Source of the DNA: CALODL01 sp942492115
GTDB taxonomy: Bacteria > Planctomycetota > Phycisphaerae > UBA1845 > CAIVHJ01
Length of the DNA stretch: 64,000 bases
Assembly: GCA_942492115.1 (NCBI GenBank)
Contig: CALODL010000027.1
Location: 682,001-746,000, forward strand
Reading direction: 5' to 3'
The position numbers were made by a program, and so were the translations under genes. How positions within the stretch are numbered: the first letter of the stretch is position 1; the number at the start of each line of letters is the position of its first letter. Below the pieces are notes generated by a model, which was not told the origin of the DNA, did no database searches, and saw only the letters and a list, made by a program, of their open reading frames with translations. This document shows, piece after piece, positions 17,896 to 28,071 of this stretch.

Positions 17896-17899
17896 AATG

Positions 17900-19045
17900 C
17901 TACGGTTGGAATTGTGCGAGGGTGTCATCGTACAGGGTGGCCAGGCGTTCTGCGGATGCCAGTCCCGAAAAATTTTTTTCAGCGCGGAGTCGCGCCTGCC
18001 GCCCGGCTTCAGTGCGGAGCAGCGGGTTATTGAGCGCCCACCTGATGCGCGCTGCCAGTGCGACCGGGTTGTCTTTTTCAACAAGCCAGCCGGTCATCCC
18101 GTCGTCCACGATTTCGGGTGTTCCGCCGACTGCCGTTGCGATGATGGGGACCCCTGCTGCCGAGGCTTCGAGCAGCACCCGGCCGAACGGTTCCTGGCGC
18201 GCACAGTGGACGTACAGATCGATGTCGGGCAGGATTGCGGGGATGTCATCCCGCCAGCCGACCAGGTGCAATGTGACCCCATCCATGGATCGAGCGCAGC
18301 GTTTCGCGACAACCTCTTCGAACGCAAGGCTCTCTGGCTTGGTTCCAAAACGTGCGCCGACGATGACGGCATGAAGGTCATCGAGCGTGGCGCCGGCGCG
18401 CGTCACACTTTCGAGGTAGATCTCCGTGGCTTTGCGGAGTGAGATCTGCCCGATCGTGGCCACGACCGGACTCGTTATCGGGATACCCAACTCTCTTCTC
18501 AACAAACCTTTGTGGGCAGAAGGATGGAATAGATCCAGATCCACGCCATTGTGGATCACGACGACGTGCTCCGGGGCACACCCTTGATGTAGTAGATGAT
18601 CTCTGACCGCCGCGGACACGGCGACGAGGCGAGTGTTACGGTTCATTCGCTGAACGCGCGTCGGGTTGAGCCGCTCGATTTCGCGGACATGTGCGACCGC
18701 GGGGACGCCAAGTCGTTGTGCGGCAAGCCCCGTAAACTGTGCGGTGGACAGCGAGTTGCCGTGCAGCAGGTCTACGCGCGCACACCGTGCCAGGCGTTCA
18801 GCGGTCAATTCGGCCGGCGTCAGGCCGTCGGCCGGTTGTCGCGTGCGTTCGAACGCGTGGGTCTCAACGCCAAGGTGTTGCAGCGCTTCCCATAATGGAC
18901 CGACGGGCGGCGCATAGGCACACCACCCGTAGCGCTTGGGCAGGCAGCGGATGACTTCGAGCATCGAACGCTCGCCTCCGCTCAGGGTCGGGTGTTCGAA
19001 CACGCAACCGATGCGGGGGGGGCTGTGAGTTTCTCTGGAAATCAT
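17900..19045 (-). CDS. Glycosyltransferase family 4
   Basis: A 381-residue enzyme of the GT-B fold. Its N-terminal half has IGCVFEHPTLSGGERSMLEV and HVREIERLNPTR; the C-terminal half has NGVDLDLFHPSAHKG, and the nucleotide-sugar site EPFGRVLLEASAAGVPIIATAVGG-PEIV with the two Glu residues typical of family GT4. Members move sugar from a nucleotide donor onto a glycan or lipid acceptor while keeping the anomeric form. The ATG at 19045 is chosen; a TTG at 19063 is possible. The gene lies tail to tail with the kinase (4 bases apart) and head to head with the giant secreted protein at 19270. No signal peptide: cytoplasmic or membrane-associated. Confidence 0.9.
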   Translation of the reverse strand: MISRETHSPPRIGCVFEHPTLSGGERSMLEVIRCLPKRYGWCAYAPPVGPLWEALQHLGVETHAFERTRQPADGLTPAELTAERLARCARVDLLHGNSLSTAQFTGLAAQRLGVPAVAHVREIERLNPTRVQRMNRNTRLVAVSAAVRDHLLHQGCAPEHVVVIHNGVDLDLFHPSAHKGLLRRELGIPITSPVVATIGQISLRKATEIYLESVTRAGATLDDLHAVIVGARFGTKPESLAFEEVVAKRCARSMDGVTLHLVGWRDDIPAILPDIDLYVHCARQEPFGRVLLEASAAGVPIIATAVGGTPEIVDDGMTGWLVEKDNPVALAARIRWALNNPLLRTEAGRQARLRAEKNFSGLASAERLATLYDDTLAQFQP

Positions 19046-19096
19046 GTGGACAACCTGTGACAAAAATCAGTGGTCATCTTTTACGACGATGGCGCC

Positions 19097-19119
19097 AGTG
19101 CGCGCTCGCACTTTTTTTT
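19097..19119 (+). terminator. Terminator-like hairpin in divergent intergenic region
   Basis: AGTGCG (19097-19102), loop CGCT, CGCACT (19107-19112), then seven T. It is oriented with the plus strand but no plus-strand gene precedes it closely; the upstream neighbour is on the minus strand. It could end a small RNA or act as an attenuator before the gene at 19270. Confidence 0.65.
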
Positions 19120-19269
19120 CGCAAGGATGCGCCAAACCGCGCAGGGTGTTCGCGGCCATGACTGTAATACATGTATCGCCTCCCGCTTGATCGCGTGGTA
19201 ATATTCTCGCCGCAGAGTTATCGATTTTATCCATACGAATTCATCAACATATTGATATCAGAGGGATGC

Positions 19270-22200
19270 ATGAGAGGCCTTCGCTACTGTTGTACGCGTA
19301 GTGTTATCCTGATCACGATTATCTTTGTTCCTGCCTCGCCGTCGCAAGCAGGCGAGACTATCAGCTTTACCAAGAGTACGCTTTCGGGCACGAGCTCGGG
19401 TAACCCAACCTCACTTCAGTTCGGCCCCGACGGTCGACTGTACGTGGCCCAGCAAAACGGCACGATCAAAGTGTATACCGTTGTCCGCAGCGGCCCCAAT
19501 GATTACGAAGTTGATGCCACCGAGACCATCAACCTCATCAAGAGCATCGACAACCACGACGATGACGGCGACTACAACCCCGATGTCAACGGGCGTCTGG
19601 TGACCGGCCTGCTCGTCGTCGGATCGGCATCCAACCCGGTGATCTATGTCGGATCGAGCGACCCGCGAATTGGCGGTGGAGCCGACAGCGAGAATACCAA
19701 CCTCGACACGAACTCGGGCATTATCTCACGCTTGACCTGGACCGGATCTGAATGGGATCGGTTGGATCTCGTTCGCGGGCTCCCGCGCTCCGAGGAGAAC
19801 CACTGCACGAACGGTATGCAGTTGGATGCCAGCACCAATATGTTGTATGTCGCGCAGGGCGGGCATACCAATCAGGGGGCGCCATCCAACAACTTCGTCG
19901 AACTGCCCGAGTATGCATTGTCGGCCGCGATCCTGCAGATCGACCTCGACGACATCGGCAACTCGACCTACGACCTTCCGACGCTCAATGACGAAGACCG
20001 TCCGGGGAACCCCGATGACAACGACCCCTTCGGTGGCAACAACGGCAAGAACCAGGCGCGGCTGCTGACCAATGGACCGGTCAGGGTCTTCGCACCCGGG
20101 TTCAGGAACGCCTACGACATTCTGCTGACCGCGTCCGGGCGGATGTACACGGTGGACAATGGACCCAACGGCGGATGGGGTGGTGAGCCCAATGGTGCGG
20201 GCGGCAGCAACTGTACCAATCAGGTCAGTGAACCGGGTGACTCGGATCCGGACAACCTGCACTACATTGACGGTCCGGGCTACTATGGCGGGCATCCGAA
20301 CCCGACGCGCGCAAACGACAACAACGCGTTCAACAACTCGAACCCTCAGTCTCCGGTGGATCAGGACAATCCGGTAGAGTGCACCTATCGCGAGCCGGGC
20401 AGTGAGGACGGGGCTCTCGTGACCTACTCGGTGTCAACCAATGGGATTTGCGAATATACCGCTGGCAATTTTGGCGGAGCCATGACCGGCGACCTGCTGA
20501 TGGCCGGGTATGACGGCAAGATCTTCAGAGTCAAGCTCAATGGCAGTGGAACGAGCAGCGTCTTGGATGAAACGCTGTTCTCCAACGTCGGCAGTCGACC
20601 GCTCGATGTGATCGCCCTGGGCGATGACGATGTTTATCCGGGGACGATCTGGGTTTCCAATCACGGCAGCAACAACGTCGTGATTTATGAGCCGGTCGAT
20701 TTCTTCGACACGTGCACTGGTAACGACAATGACCTCGACGAAGATGGTGACGGCTACTCCAACGCCGACGAGATCGACAACGGCACCAACCCGTGTTCGC
20801 CTGGTGATGTGCCGCCGGATGTCGATCAGGACGGACTGTCCGACCTCAATGATAGCGATGATGACAACGATGGCATTCCCGACGTCGAGGATCCCTTCGC
20901 CATCGATCCCGAGAACGGCATGGGCCTGATCCCTCCGGTCCTCTACTCATGGGAAAACGACGCACCGCCTGCAGGTGGCATTCTCAATCTCGGCTTTACC
21001 GGATTGATGATCAATGGCTCGGACAACTACATCGATCTCTTCGACCCGAGCAGTAAGACGGCCGGCGGGGCGGCCGGTGTGTTTACGGTCGATGCCGTGT
21101 CGCCGGGCGATGCCATGGGCAACATGAACAGCCAGATGCACGGTCATCAGTTCGGCGTGGCTCTGTCGGGGGCGGAGGCCTGGACCGCCCACACGCGCAT
21201 GGTGGCGCCATTCTTCGGTTCGCCGCCATCGTCCAATCAGTCGATGGGCTGTTTCGTGGGCACCGGTCACCAGGATAACTATGCCAAGCTGGTCGTGACT
21301 GCCGGCGGTCTCGAGTTTGCGATAGAGCAGGACGGTGTGTACGCCACGGTCGAGTCGGTGTCGCTGGGTATTCCCGGTCCTGCCACGATCGACCTGTTCA
21401 TTACGATCGATACCCTGTCGTCGACAGTGCAAGCGGCCTATGCAGTCAATGACGGCGGCAAGCAGGACATCGGTGTACCACACAGTATCCCATCCTGGTG
21501 GCACAAGGGCTCGACCGGCGTGGCCATCGGCCTGATTTCGACATCGCGTGGTGGTGACCCGTTTGCGGCGACCTGGGATCTCATCGAGGTGGCCAGCGCG
21601 CCACCGTTGGGCACTTGTGTTCCGGGCGACTGTCCGGTCGGGCAGTTCTGCAGCTCCATGTCCGGACTGTGCGAGCCGACCGTGGCCGAGGCCGACATCA
21701 CCATCACTTCGTCCAACAACATTAACGCCAGCACCTACAGTTCCGGGTCGTGCGATATCGACAACGCTTCGAACGGTGGCGTCGAGATCGAGCGTGTCAC
21801 GTTCAATCTGTCGTCGTCATTGTTTCCGGATATCGTGTTCGATCCAGCGGGGGGCGCCGGCGATGTCGTCGCCAAATGTCTCAAGATCGACAGCGGTGCG
21901 TCGGAGACCGGTTACATCGAGCCCGATGACGAATGCTCGGACCCGTTCTTCGGTCCGCACGATGGCGGCTATGACGGGATGGTTCTGGAATTCGACGACT
22001 TCGATGCCGGCGAGAAAGTCGAGTTCTCGGTCGATATTGACCCGACCAGTATCCAGGGTGGAAGTACCTCTGGAGCTGCGGGTTCAGTCTCGGGTCTGGA
22101 GATGACCGGGGCGGTGGTGACAGTCGAGTTTTCGAACGGTGAGGTGGTCACCTCGACGCTGTATCGCAAACCCAATTCGAACGGCGGTGGCGAGCAGGAG

Positions 22201-24654
22201 TTCAAATCGAATGGACCGGTTCCCCCGACGATCGACGTGCTCAGCGTCTCATCCTCGCCGGCAGTGGTCTCCTCGGCCAATCAAACCGTTCGGGTGTGCG
22301 CCACGTCCGGCGCCGATGTCCGCCTGTTGCGCGTCGAAGGAGCGCTCGAGTTGGTCGAGGCAGACGGGTTCGACATCGATCCGTTCGAGGCCAATACGGC
22401 GGTTGCGATCCAGGAGTATTCAGCGACTACTGGTGGTGGGGGCTGTGTCGACATCGCCGTGACATTGACCCGAGAGGGTCCGGATGCCGGCCTCAATCAC
22501 TTTGTCGCGGTGACCGAGGACCCCAACGACAGCAATCGCGTCAGTGCGGTGTCCAACAAATGGATCCTGGAACTCGACTCCGACGGAGAGTGCGACAGTG
22601 ACAACGATTGTGACGATGGCAACCCATGCACGGCGGATGATTGCTCCGGTGGTGCGTGTGCCAACGCAGCCGTTTCCGACGGTACCGCGTGCAACGACGG
22701 TGACAGTGGCACGATCAATGATCAGTGTGTCGACGGTGTGTGCGTTGGCGAGACCCCCAAGGGCGGATGCTCGAACGACGGCGATTGCGCAGATGATGAT
22801 GCGTGTACGACAGATTCCTGCGCGGGCGGCTCATGCGTCCACGGTGTCGCCACGGATGGCACGCCGTGTGACGATCAGAACCCGGGTACATTCGACGACC
22901 ACTGCATCGCCGGGGCGTGTGTTGGAACTCCAGGTGGCGACGAGTGCGATATCGTCAACGATTGTTACGACGGCGATCCGTGTACCGATCATGAATGTAA
23001 CAATGGATTCTGTCTGCATATCAACCACCCTGATGGAGAGCAGTGTAATGATGGCGACAGCAACACGATCAACGATCGCTGCCTGAATGGTGTGTGTGCC
23101 GGTGTTGTTCCAGGTGAGTGTACGATCGACGACGATTGTACCGCCGCCGATGATGAACCCTGCATGACTGCGACATGCACTGACAGCACGTGCGTGGTTG
23201 CGAATGTGGCCGATGGCACACCATGCGACGACGGCGATGGCGGCACGGTCAACGATCGATGTACTGCCGGTGCCTGCGTCGGTGACACACCACCCGAATG
23301 TACCAGTGACGTGGACTGTGCCGATGGCAATCCGTGTATGAGCAACCAGTGCACAGGGGGCATGTGCGTGGATACGCCGGTTCCCGATGGCACGGTGTGC
23401 GACGATGGCAATGGCCAGACGACCGAGGACCACTGCGTGGCCGGTGAGTGTGCCGGCACCCTGGATGGGGATCCGTGCACCATCGTGAACGACTGCTTCG
23501 ACGGCGATCCGTGCACTGACCATTCGTGTGACAACGGAGTGTGCAACAACTACGCCGCTCCAAACGGCAAGACATGTAACGATTTCAACGACGATACCAC
23601 TGATGACCAGTGCATCGACGGCGTCTGCATGGGCACCGGTCCCCAGGGCAAAGATGCGGATAACGATGGGCTGAACGACACCATCGATCCATGTTTGGGA
23701 GATCCGCGCAATGCGTGTTACGGTGCCGTGGCCATCGACCAGACAGCCGGGCTGCCAGTCCGCATCAACGCCTCATTGGGCGAGGCGTGTTCCGGTCAGC
23801 GTGTTGATTGCTCGGGCCAGGTGTGGTTTGCGGACTACGGGTTCAACCACGGCGCTTCGTCGATCTGTGATCTGCCCAACGGCTGTCCAATTGCGGGCCT
23901 CGACGCACTCTTCGGTTCGGGCTGTGACGGCGATGATGCGACCTCAGACTTGTTCCGTTGTCACCGCTGGGACAACGTGTCCGGAACCGATCTCGCGTAC
24001 GACTTCAACGTGCCGGATGGTGAATACCTGGTCAATCTAATGTTCGCCAGCATTTGGAGCGGATCCAAGGAACCCGGAGATCGCGTATTTGACATCGTCA
24101 TCGAAGGTGATGTCGTGTACGCCGGTTTCGACGAGGTCCTCGCTGCTGGCGTCGAGGCCCGGGCCGTTGTGCGTTCAGCCGTGGTGACGGTTGATGACGG
24201 TAATGGCCTGCAGATTTCGTTCGATCCCCAGGAGCAGAACCCGACGATCAAGGCCATCGAAGTCCTGACCAGCACGCAATGTGAACCCAAGGGTGCCTTC
24301 GATGTGACGTGCGATGCGATCGATGATGATTGCGATGGCATGTTCGACGAGGATGCGACGTGTGACGACGGCAATGAGTGCACGGCCGACGCCTGCATCG
24401 GTGGTGTGTGCAGTAATTACGAAATGCTCTATGACCTCAACGGTGATGGGGCGACCAGCGTCGTGGGTGACGTCAATGAGCTGGTCGGTTGCCTGTTCAA
24501 CACCAATCCGAACAACCACTCAGCTATTGATGTGTGCTGTTCGGCAGGGACCTGCCGCTGTCGACTCGACTGTAACAGTGATGGATTCGTCAGCATCGTC
24601 GGTGACTTGCCGTGCTGGGCGAACTGCCTGTTCTTCGACAATTGCGGAAGGTAG
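19270..24654 (+). CDS. Giant secreted mosaic protein: propeller, TSP3, Cys repeats, malectin-like, dockerin-like
   Basis: A 1794-residue exported protein, signal peptide MRGLRYCCTRSVILITIIFV with cleavage near SQA. Residues about 35-475 form a quinoprotein/sorbosone-dehydrogenase-like propeller (LQFGPDGRLYVAQQNGTIKV; NGMQLDASTNMLYVAQGGH). Then D-rich thrombospondin type 3-like calcium repeats (about 482-555), a concanavalin-like region (about 557-777), a beta domain, six Cys repeats of about 58 residues (about 1108-1457), a malectin-like carbohydrate-binding domain (about 1485-1665), and two C-terminal dockerin-like EF-hand segments (about 1720-1794: DLNGDGATSVVGDVNELV; DCNSDGFVSIVGDLPC). GAGGG before the ATG at 19270 supports the start. 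It likely binds glycans and calcium at the surface. Confidence 0.88.
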   Translation: MRGLRYCCTRSVILITIIFVPASPSQAGETISFTKSTLSGTSSGNPTSLQFGPDGRLYVAQQNGTIKVYTVVRSGPNDYEVDATETINLIKSIDNHDDDGDYNPDVNGRLVTGLLVVGSASNPVIYVGSSDPRIGGGADSENTNLDTNSGIISRLTWTGSEWDRLDLVRGLPRSEENHCTNGMQLDASTNMLYVAQGGHTNQGAPSNNFVELPEYALSAAILQIDLDDIGNSTYDLPTLNDEDRPGNPDDNDPFGGNNGKNQARLLTNGPVRVFAPGFRNAYDILLTASGRMYTVDNGPNGGWGGEPNGAGGSNCTNQVSEPGDSDPDNLHYIDGPGYYGGHPNPTRANDNNAFNNSNPQSPVDQDNPVECTYREPGSEDGALVTYSVSTNGICEYTAGNFGGAMTGDLLMAGYDGKIFRVKLNGSGTSSVLDETLFSNVGSRPLDVIALGDDDVYPGTIWVSNHGSNNVVIYEPVDFFDTCTGNDNDLDEDGDGYSNADEIDNGTNPCSPGDVPPDVDQDGLSDLNDSDDDNDGIPDVEDPFAIDPENGMGLIPPVLYSWENDAPPAGGILNLGFTGLMINGSDNYIDLFDPSSKTAGGAAGVFTVDAVSPGDAMGNMNSQMHGHQFGVALSGAEAWTAHTRMVAPFFGSPPSSNQSMGCFVGTGHQDNYAKLVVTAGGLEFAIEQDGVYATVESVSLGIPGPATIDLFITIDTLSSTVQAAYAVNDGGKQDIGVPHSIPSWWHKGSTGVAIGLISTSRGGDPFAATWDLIEVASAPPLGTCVPGDCPVGQFCSSMSGLCEPTVAEADITITSSNNINASTYSSGSCDIDNASNGGVEIERVTFNLSSSLFPDIVFDPAGGAGDVVAKCLKIDSGASETGYIEPDDECSDPFFGPHDGGYDGMVLEFDDFDAGEKVEFSVDIDPTSIQGGSTSGAAGSVSGLEMTGAVVTVEFSNGEVVTSTLYRKPNSNGGGEQEFKSNGPVPPTIDVLSVSSSPAVVSSANQTVRVCATSGADVRLLRVEGALELVEADGFDIDPFEANTAVAIQEYSATTGGGGCVDIAVTLTREGPDAGLNHFVAVTEDPNDSNRVSAVSNKWILELDSDGECDSDNDCDDGNPCTADDCSGGACANAAVSDGTACNDGDSGTINDQCVDGVCVGETPKGGCSNDGDCADDDACTTDSCAGGSCVHGVATDGTPCDDQNPGTFDDHCIAGACVGTPGGDECDIVNDCYDGDPCTDHECNNGFCLHINHPDGEQCNDGDSNTINDRCLNGVCAGVVPGECTIDDDCTAADDEPCMTATCTDSTCVVANVADGTPCDDGDGGTVNDRCTAGACVGDTPPECTSDVDCADGNPCMSNQCTGGMCVDTPVPDGTVCDDGNGQTTEDHCVAGECAGTLDGDPCTIVNDCFDGDPCTDHSCDNGVCNNYAAPNGKTCNDFNDDTTDDQCIDGVCMGTGPQGKDADNDGLNDTIDPCLGDPRNACYGAVAIDQTAGLPVRINASLGEACSGQRVDCSGQVWFADYGFNHGASSICDLPNGCPIAGLDALFGSGCDGDDATSDLFRCHRWDNVSGTDLAYDFNVPDGEYLVNLMFASIWSGSKEPGDRVFDIVIEGDVVYAGFDEVLAAGVEARAVVRSAVVTVDDGNGLQISFDPQEQNPTIKAIEVLTSTQCEPKGAFDVTCDAIDDDCDGMFDEDATCDDGNECTADACIGGVCSNYEMLYDLNGDGATSVVGDVNELVGCLFNTNPNNHSAIDVCCSAGTCRCRLDCNSDGFVSIVGDLPCWANCLFFDNCGR
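22591..23640 (+). repeat. Six tandem Cys-rich coding repeats
   Basis: Six units of about 58 codons with pattern C-x(5)-C-x-DG(N/D)PC(T/M)-C...GxC....DGxxCDDG...T.D.C..G.CxG. They resemble the Dictyostelium-type CTDC repeat. They are coding, not CRISPR. Confidence 0.8.
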
Positions 24655-24812
24655 CGACCCGGCGCCGGCGGGGGTCGGCGTCTGGCACATGGGGTGCCTG
24701 GGGTAACTGACGTCCGGAAACTCCGGGCAGAGCAGACACATCGTATACTGATCCTGGAATAACTTGCTCTGTGGTCCAGCGCGGCCTTGTGCGCGGTTTC
24801 TGGAGGGGAACC

Positions 24813-25355
24813 ATGTCACGAAGCGTTCTGCTACTGCTGGCAGCATCCGGTGTCGTTGGGTGCATGACGCCCATCGCGGCCGACTCGGCTGTCGACAAGA
24901 CAATCGTCTACGTCATTCGTCAGCGCCCCGACGATCCCGACAGTCCGAGGCGCCTGACCATCAGCGTCGGCCTCCGCGAGGAGCATCGCTCGGGCCACAG
25001 CGTGGCCTGGCGCGTTCGCCGCATCGCTATTCAATCATGTGGTCCCGATGGTCGGACATGGTTCGAAAAGCCCGAAGATGTCCCACTGTGGTGGACGCGG
25101 CACGCCAATCCCGATCGGCCGCTGCTGGCAGAATTCGCCGATATCCCGACGCTGTCAGGCCGGGCGCGGGATGGGCGCAACGAATTGGACTACTCGTTCA
25201 GCGGCAAGGTCAATAGCACGTCACCCGAGTTGTATGGCGGGCGTTCGAGCCTCATGAGCTTCAGCCTTGTTCGCGATGATGCGACTGTGTTGGGGCAGGA
25301 GGATGAGGAGCCGGCGGAAATCGACGAAAGCGGAGATCCACCGGGGGGGTCATAG
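24813..25355 (+). CDS. Lipoprotein of unknown function
   Basis: A 180-residue exported lipoprotein. The leader MSRSVLLLLAASGVVGC ends in a lipobox with Cys17. The mature part is mixed, with short charged segments (YVIRQRPDDPDSPRRLTISV; GRARDGRNELDYSFSGKV) and an acidic tail. No domain is recognised. GGAGGGG 6 bases before the ATG at 24813 fixes the start; the reading from 24771 runs through that site. It is convergent with the kinase gene at 25366, only 10 bases apart. Confidence 0.7.
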   Translation: MSRSVLLLLAASGVVGCMTPIAADSAVDKTIVYVIRQRPDDPDSPRRLTISVGLREEHRSGHSVAWRVRRIAIQSCGPDGRTWFEKPEDVPLWWTRHANPDRPLLAEFADIPTLSGRARDGRNELDYSFSGKVNSTSPELYGGRSSLMSFSLVRDDATVLGQEDEEPAEIDESGDPPGGS

Positions 25356-25365
25356 TAGGCTTGAC

Positions 25366-28071
25366 TCATTGCTGTGATTCATGAACAGTGGCTCGTTTTC
25401 GTACGATGGCCAGGTTGCCGTTGATTACGTTCTTCCATTGTTCGAAGCGCTCATGATCGTCGGCCCAGTAACCCTTGTCTTTGGAACTGAAGAGCCTGCT
25501 GGATGCATCTGCCAGAAGGTGTTCGGCTTCCTCGTCGCTGCCTGGGTCCTTTTGTGAGATATGCCAGGCTGCTAGTGAGTTCAGAGAACGAATCGTTCCT
25601 AGAGTGGCATCAATACTGTCTGGCAAGATCGCTTCAATATCCATTCGGATATTGAGCGCCTGACGATAGTGGTCCAGAGACTTTGGATAGTCTTTGATGA
25701 CGCGCCAGCAGCGTCCGAGGTACTCGTGCGCAATCGCGAGGTCCAGTTTCCACTCCAGGTTTGAAGGATCATCCTTCGAGACCGTGCCGCGTATTCTGAC
25801 TGCGCGCTGGAAGGACGCGAGTGCTTCAGAGGTCTTACCTCTTGCAATCAGGGTTCTGCCCAACAGGAGCTCGGAGAAGCCGCTGATGCGCTGCCAACGG
25901 ATATTGTTGGGTTCAGTGTTCAAGATCGCAGTCGAGAGGTCGCTTGCGCGTTCGGCAAAACGTTGAGCGTTCTCGATGTCCTTGAGCTTGAGATACAGCC
26001 GCGCGTGCCGATCGTATGCGCCGTAGAGTTCGTACTGCCAGTGGACAGCGCTGGGATCCAGGCGACACAGGCGCTCTCCGATCTCAATGGCATCGGCATA
26101 GAGCTCTTCCGCGCGATCGGTGTGGCCGTCATTGCGCAGGCTGTCGCCAGCATTCTTGCATGCGATGACGTAGGCCAGCAGGCGCCGGGGCTCGAGGTCG
26201 TTGGCCTTGACCAGCGTGTCCCGGATGTCCAGCGAGCGGGCCAGAGCCTGCCGCGCTTCTTCGCGGCGGCCGAGTTTCATCAGGGCCCGTCCGGCGATGC
26301 CCCATGTCGTGGCCTGCAACTCGAGCAACGCTGCATCATTTCCGTCGTGTTCGAACTGCGGTACGGTCGCTCTGGCCTGCTCGGCATGTGTCAGTGCGTC
26401 GGCGTACGCCCCGGTTTCGAGGTCGTGCTGCGCGATGTCCGCTGTGACCATGGCCAATTCCATCGTTGCCGAACGCACCATATGCCCGTCGGCGATGAGC
26501 TGCTGGCATAATCCTGCCGCGACATCGAAATGATCGGCTGGCGTGTCGAGGCTGCGGCCGAGTTTGCGGTGGGCGCGGGCGCGAATCAGTCGGCGCTGCC
26601 CATCGTCGCCGTGGGCGCTGGGTTGTTCGCTGGCCGCCAGGACCGCGCGATAGTGTTCGGTGGCCTCGGTGTGCCGACCGCGCTCGAAGGCCACGTCGCC
26701 TCTGTGTTCGCTGACCTCGGCAATCAGCCCGCGATCGACAGCCGCCCCGGAACTCGCACTGTCGACCAGTTGCCGATCGACCCGATCGAGCAGGTCGGCG
26801 GCGGCGTCACGGGAGCGTGCTGTGATAGGCAGTACGCCGGGAGCCTGCAGAAGTGGCTCCTGCGAGCGGGGCCACAGCAACCACCCGAAGCCGATGACGA
26901 GGCCGACGAAGCCGCAGCAGCCGAGGCCCATGAGGGCCGGGCGTCGAGCCGGGGCAGGGGCCGGGTGGACCGGGGGGGCGTTGACCGGCGTACCGTCGAG
27001 GACGTTCTGCAGGTCTTCCGCCAGCGCGCGGGCCGAATCGTAGCGGTGATCGATGTTGTTGGCGATGGCTCTATGGACTACGGCTTCGAGATCATCGGAG
27101 ATGTCCGCCGTTGCGATACGCGCACAGGTATGCGTGGCCAGGGCCGTCCGCAGGCTGACCGGCCCGGCCGACAGTCGCGGCGTGTCGCCGTCGTAGTTCA
27201 ATTCGTAGGGGAACGTGTCGGTCAGGGCATTGAACAGCATGACACCGAGCGCGTAGATGTCGCCGCGCGGGTCGACGCGATGCCCGGCGGTCAATGCTTG
27301 AATCTCTTCGACGGGCCGGAATCGGAGGGCGTCGATAGTTCCGGTAGTCACGCTCGACACGAAGCTTCGCGGTTCGCGGGCCAAACCCAGATCAAGGATG
27401 CGCGGCTGGCCGTGTTCATCGATCAGGACATTGGTGGGTTTGAGATCATGATGCACGACACCTTGCTCGTGGGCGTAGTTCACTGCGTCGCAGATAGCGA
27501 TGAACAGCGTGAGGGTCGCGCGCACGTTCATGGTATTGAAACACACGTGGGCGTCGACCGGCAGACCCTCGACGTATTCCATGGCGTAGTACAACCGTCC
27601 CCGTGCCACGCCGCTGTCGACCAGTGTGACGATTCCAGGGTGTGCGAGCCGTCCGACGAGGGCCATCTCGTCCTGGAAGCGGGCCCGTTGTCGTCGCGTG
27701 GCCAGTGGGCCATCAATGAGCAGCTTGAACGCGACCGTGCGCGCCGACGGTCGATGAACGGCGCGGTAGACCGTACCCTGTCCGCCCTGGGCGATGCATT
27801 CTTCGAATGTGTAGCTGGGGAGTGCGGCCGCAAGCACTTCGAGGTCCTCGCCCGGATAGGCCTCGGCGGTGTCGTTCGAAACCGGCTCGCCGGCGCGGGC
27901 AACGGCCAGCACCTCACGCAGGGTCGTCAGGCGCTGTTCAAGATCGGGCATGAGCTCAGGGTGATCGTGAATGATCCGCTGATCGTCGATGACCGCATGC
28001 CGTTCCAATTCACGGCGGACACGGTTGACGATGCGGTCGATGTGTGCACTGCGTTCGGTGTGCGCGGTCAC
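25366..28071 (-). CDS. Ser/Thr protein kinase with TPR repeats (HHD, DLG variant motifs)
   Basis: A 901-residue kinase. Glycine loop IAQGGQGTVYRAV (about 93-105), ATP-binding K116 (VAFKLLI), catalytic loop HHDLKPTN (D209), metal-binding motif DLG (D227), and the regulatory segment GTIDALRFRPVEEIQ. The canonical HRD Arg is replaced by His, which usually marks kinases not needing activation-loop phosphorylation. A membrane helix lies at about 378-398, then many TPR units (about 430-860). The GTG at 28071 overlaps the sigma factor stop (GTGA), so the two genes are translationally coupled, with the sigma factor first. The arrangement mirrors the first pair at 14600-17895. Confidence 0.92.
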   Translation of the reverse strand: MTAHTERSAHIDRIVNRVRRELERHAVIDDQRIIHDHPELMPDLEQRLTTLREVLAVARAGEPVSNDTAEAYPGEDLEVLAAALPSYTFEECIAQGGQGTVYRAVHRPSARTVAFKLLIDGPLATRRQRARFQDEMALVGRLAHPGIVTLVDSGVARGRLYYAMEYVEGLPVDAHVCFNTMNVRATLTLFIAICDAVNYAHEQGVVHHDLKPTNVLIDEHGQPRILDLGLAREPRSFVSSVTTGTIDALRFRPVEEIQALTAGHRVDPRGDIYALGVMLFNALTDTFPYELNYDGDTPRLSAGPVSLRTALATHTCARIATADISDDLEAVVHRAIANNIDHRYDSARALAEDLQNVLDGTPVNAPPVHPAPAPARRPALMGLGCCGFVGLVIGFGWLLWPRSQEPLLQAPGVLPITARSRDAAADLLDRVDRQLVDSASSGAAVDRGLIAEVSEHRGDVAFERGRHTEATEHYRAVLAASEQPSAHGDDGQRRLIRARAHRKLGRSLDTPADHFDVAAGLCQQLIADGHMVRSATMELAMVTADIAQHDLETGAYADALTHAEQARATVPQFEHDGNDAALLELQATTWGIAGRALMKLGRREEARQALARSLDIRDTLVKANDLEPRRLLAYVIACKNAGDSLRNDGHTDRAEELYADAIEIGERLCRLDPSAVHWQYELYGAYDRHARLYLKLKDIENAQRFAERASDLSTAILNTEPNNIRWQRISGFSELLLGRTLIARGKTSEALASFQRAVRIRGTVSKDDPSNLEWKLDLAIAHEYLGRCWRVIKDYPKSLDHYRQALNIRMDIEAILPDSIDATLGTIRSLNSLAAWHISQKDPGSDEEAEHLLADASSRLFSSKDKGYWADDHERFEQWKNVINGNLAIVRKRATVHESQQ

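Noticed and set aside
22591..23640. Regularly spaced repeats as a CRISPR-like array
   Set aside because: The unit is about 174 bases, codes for Cys-rich protein in frame, and has no conserved short repeat with unique spacers.
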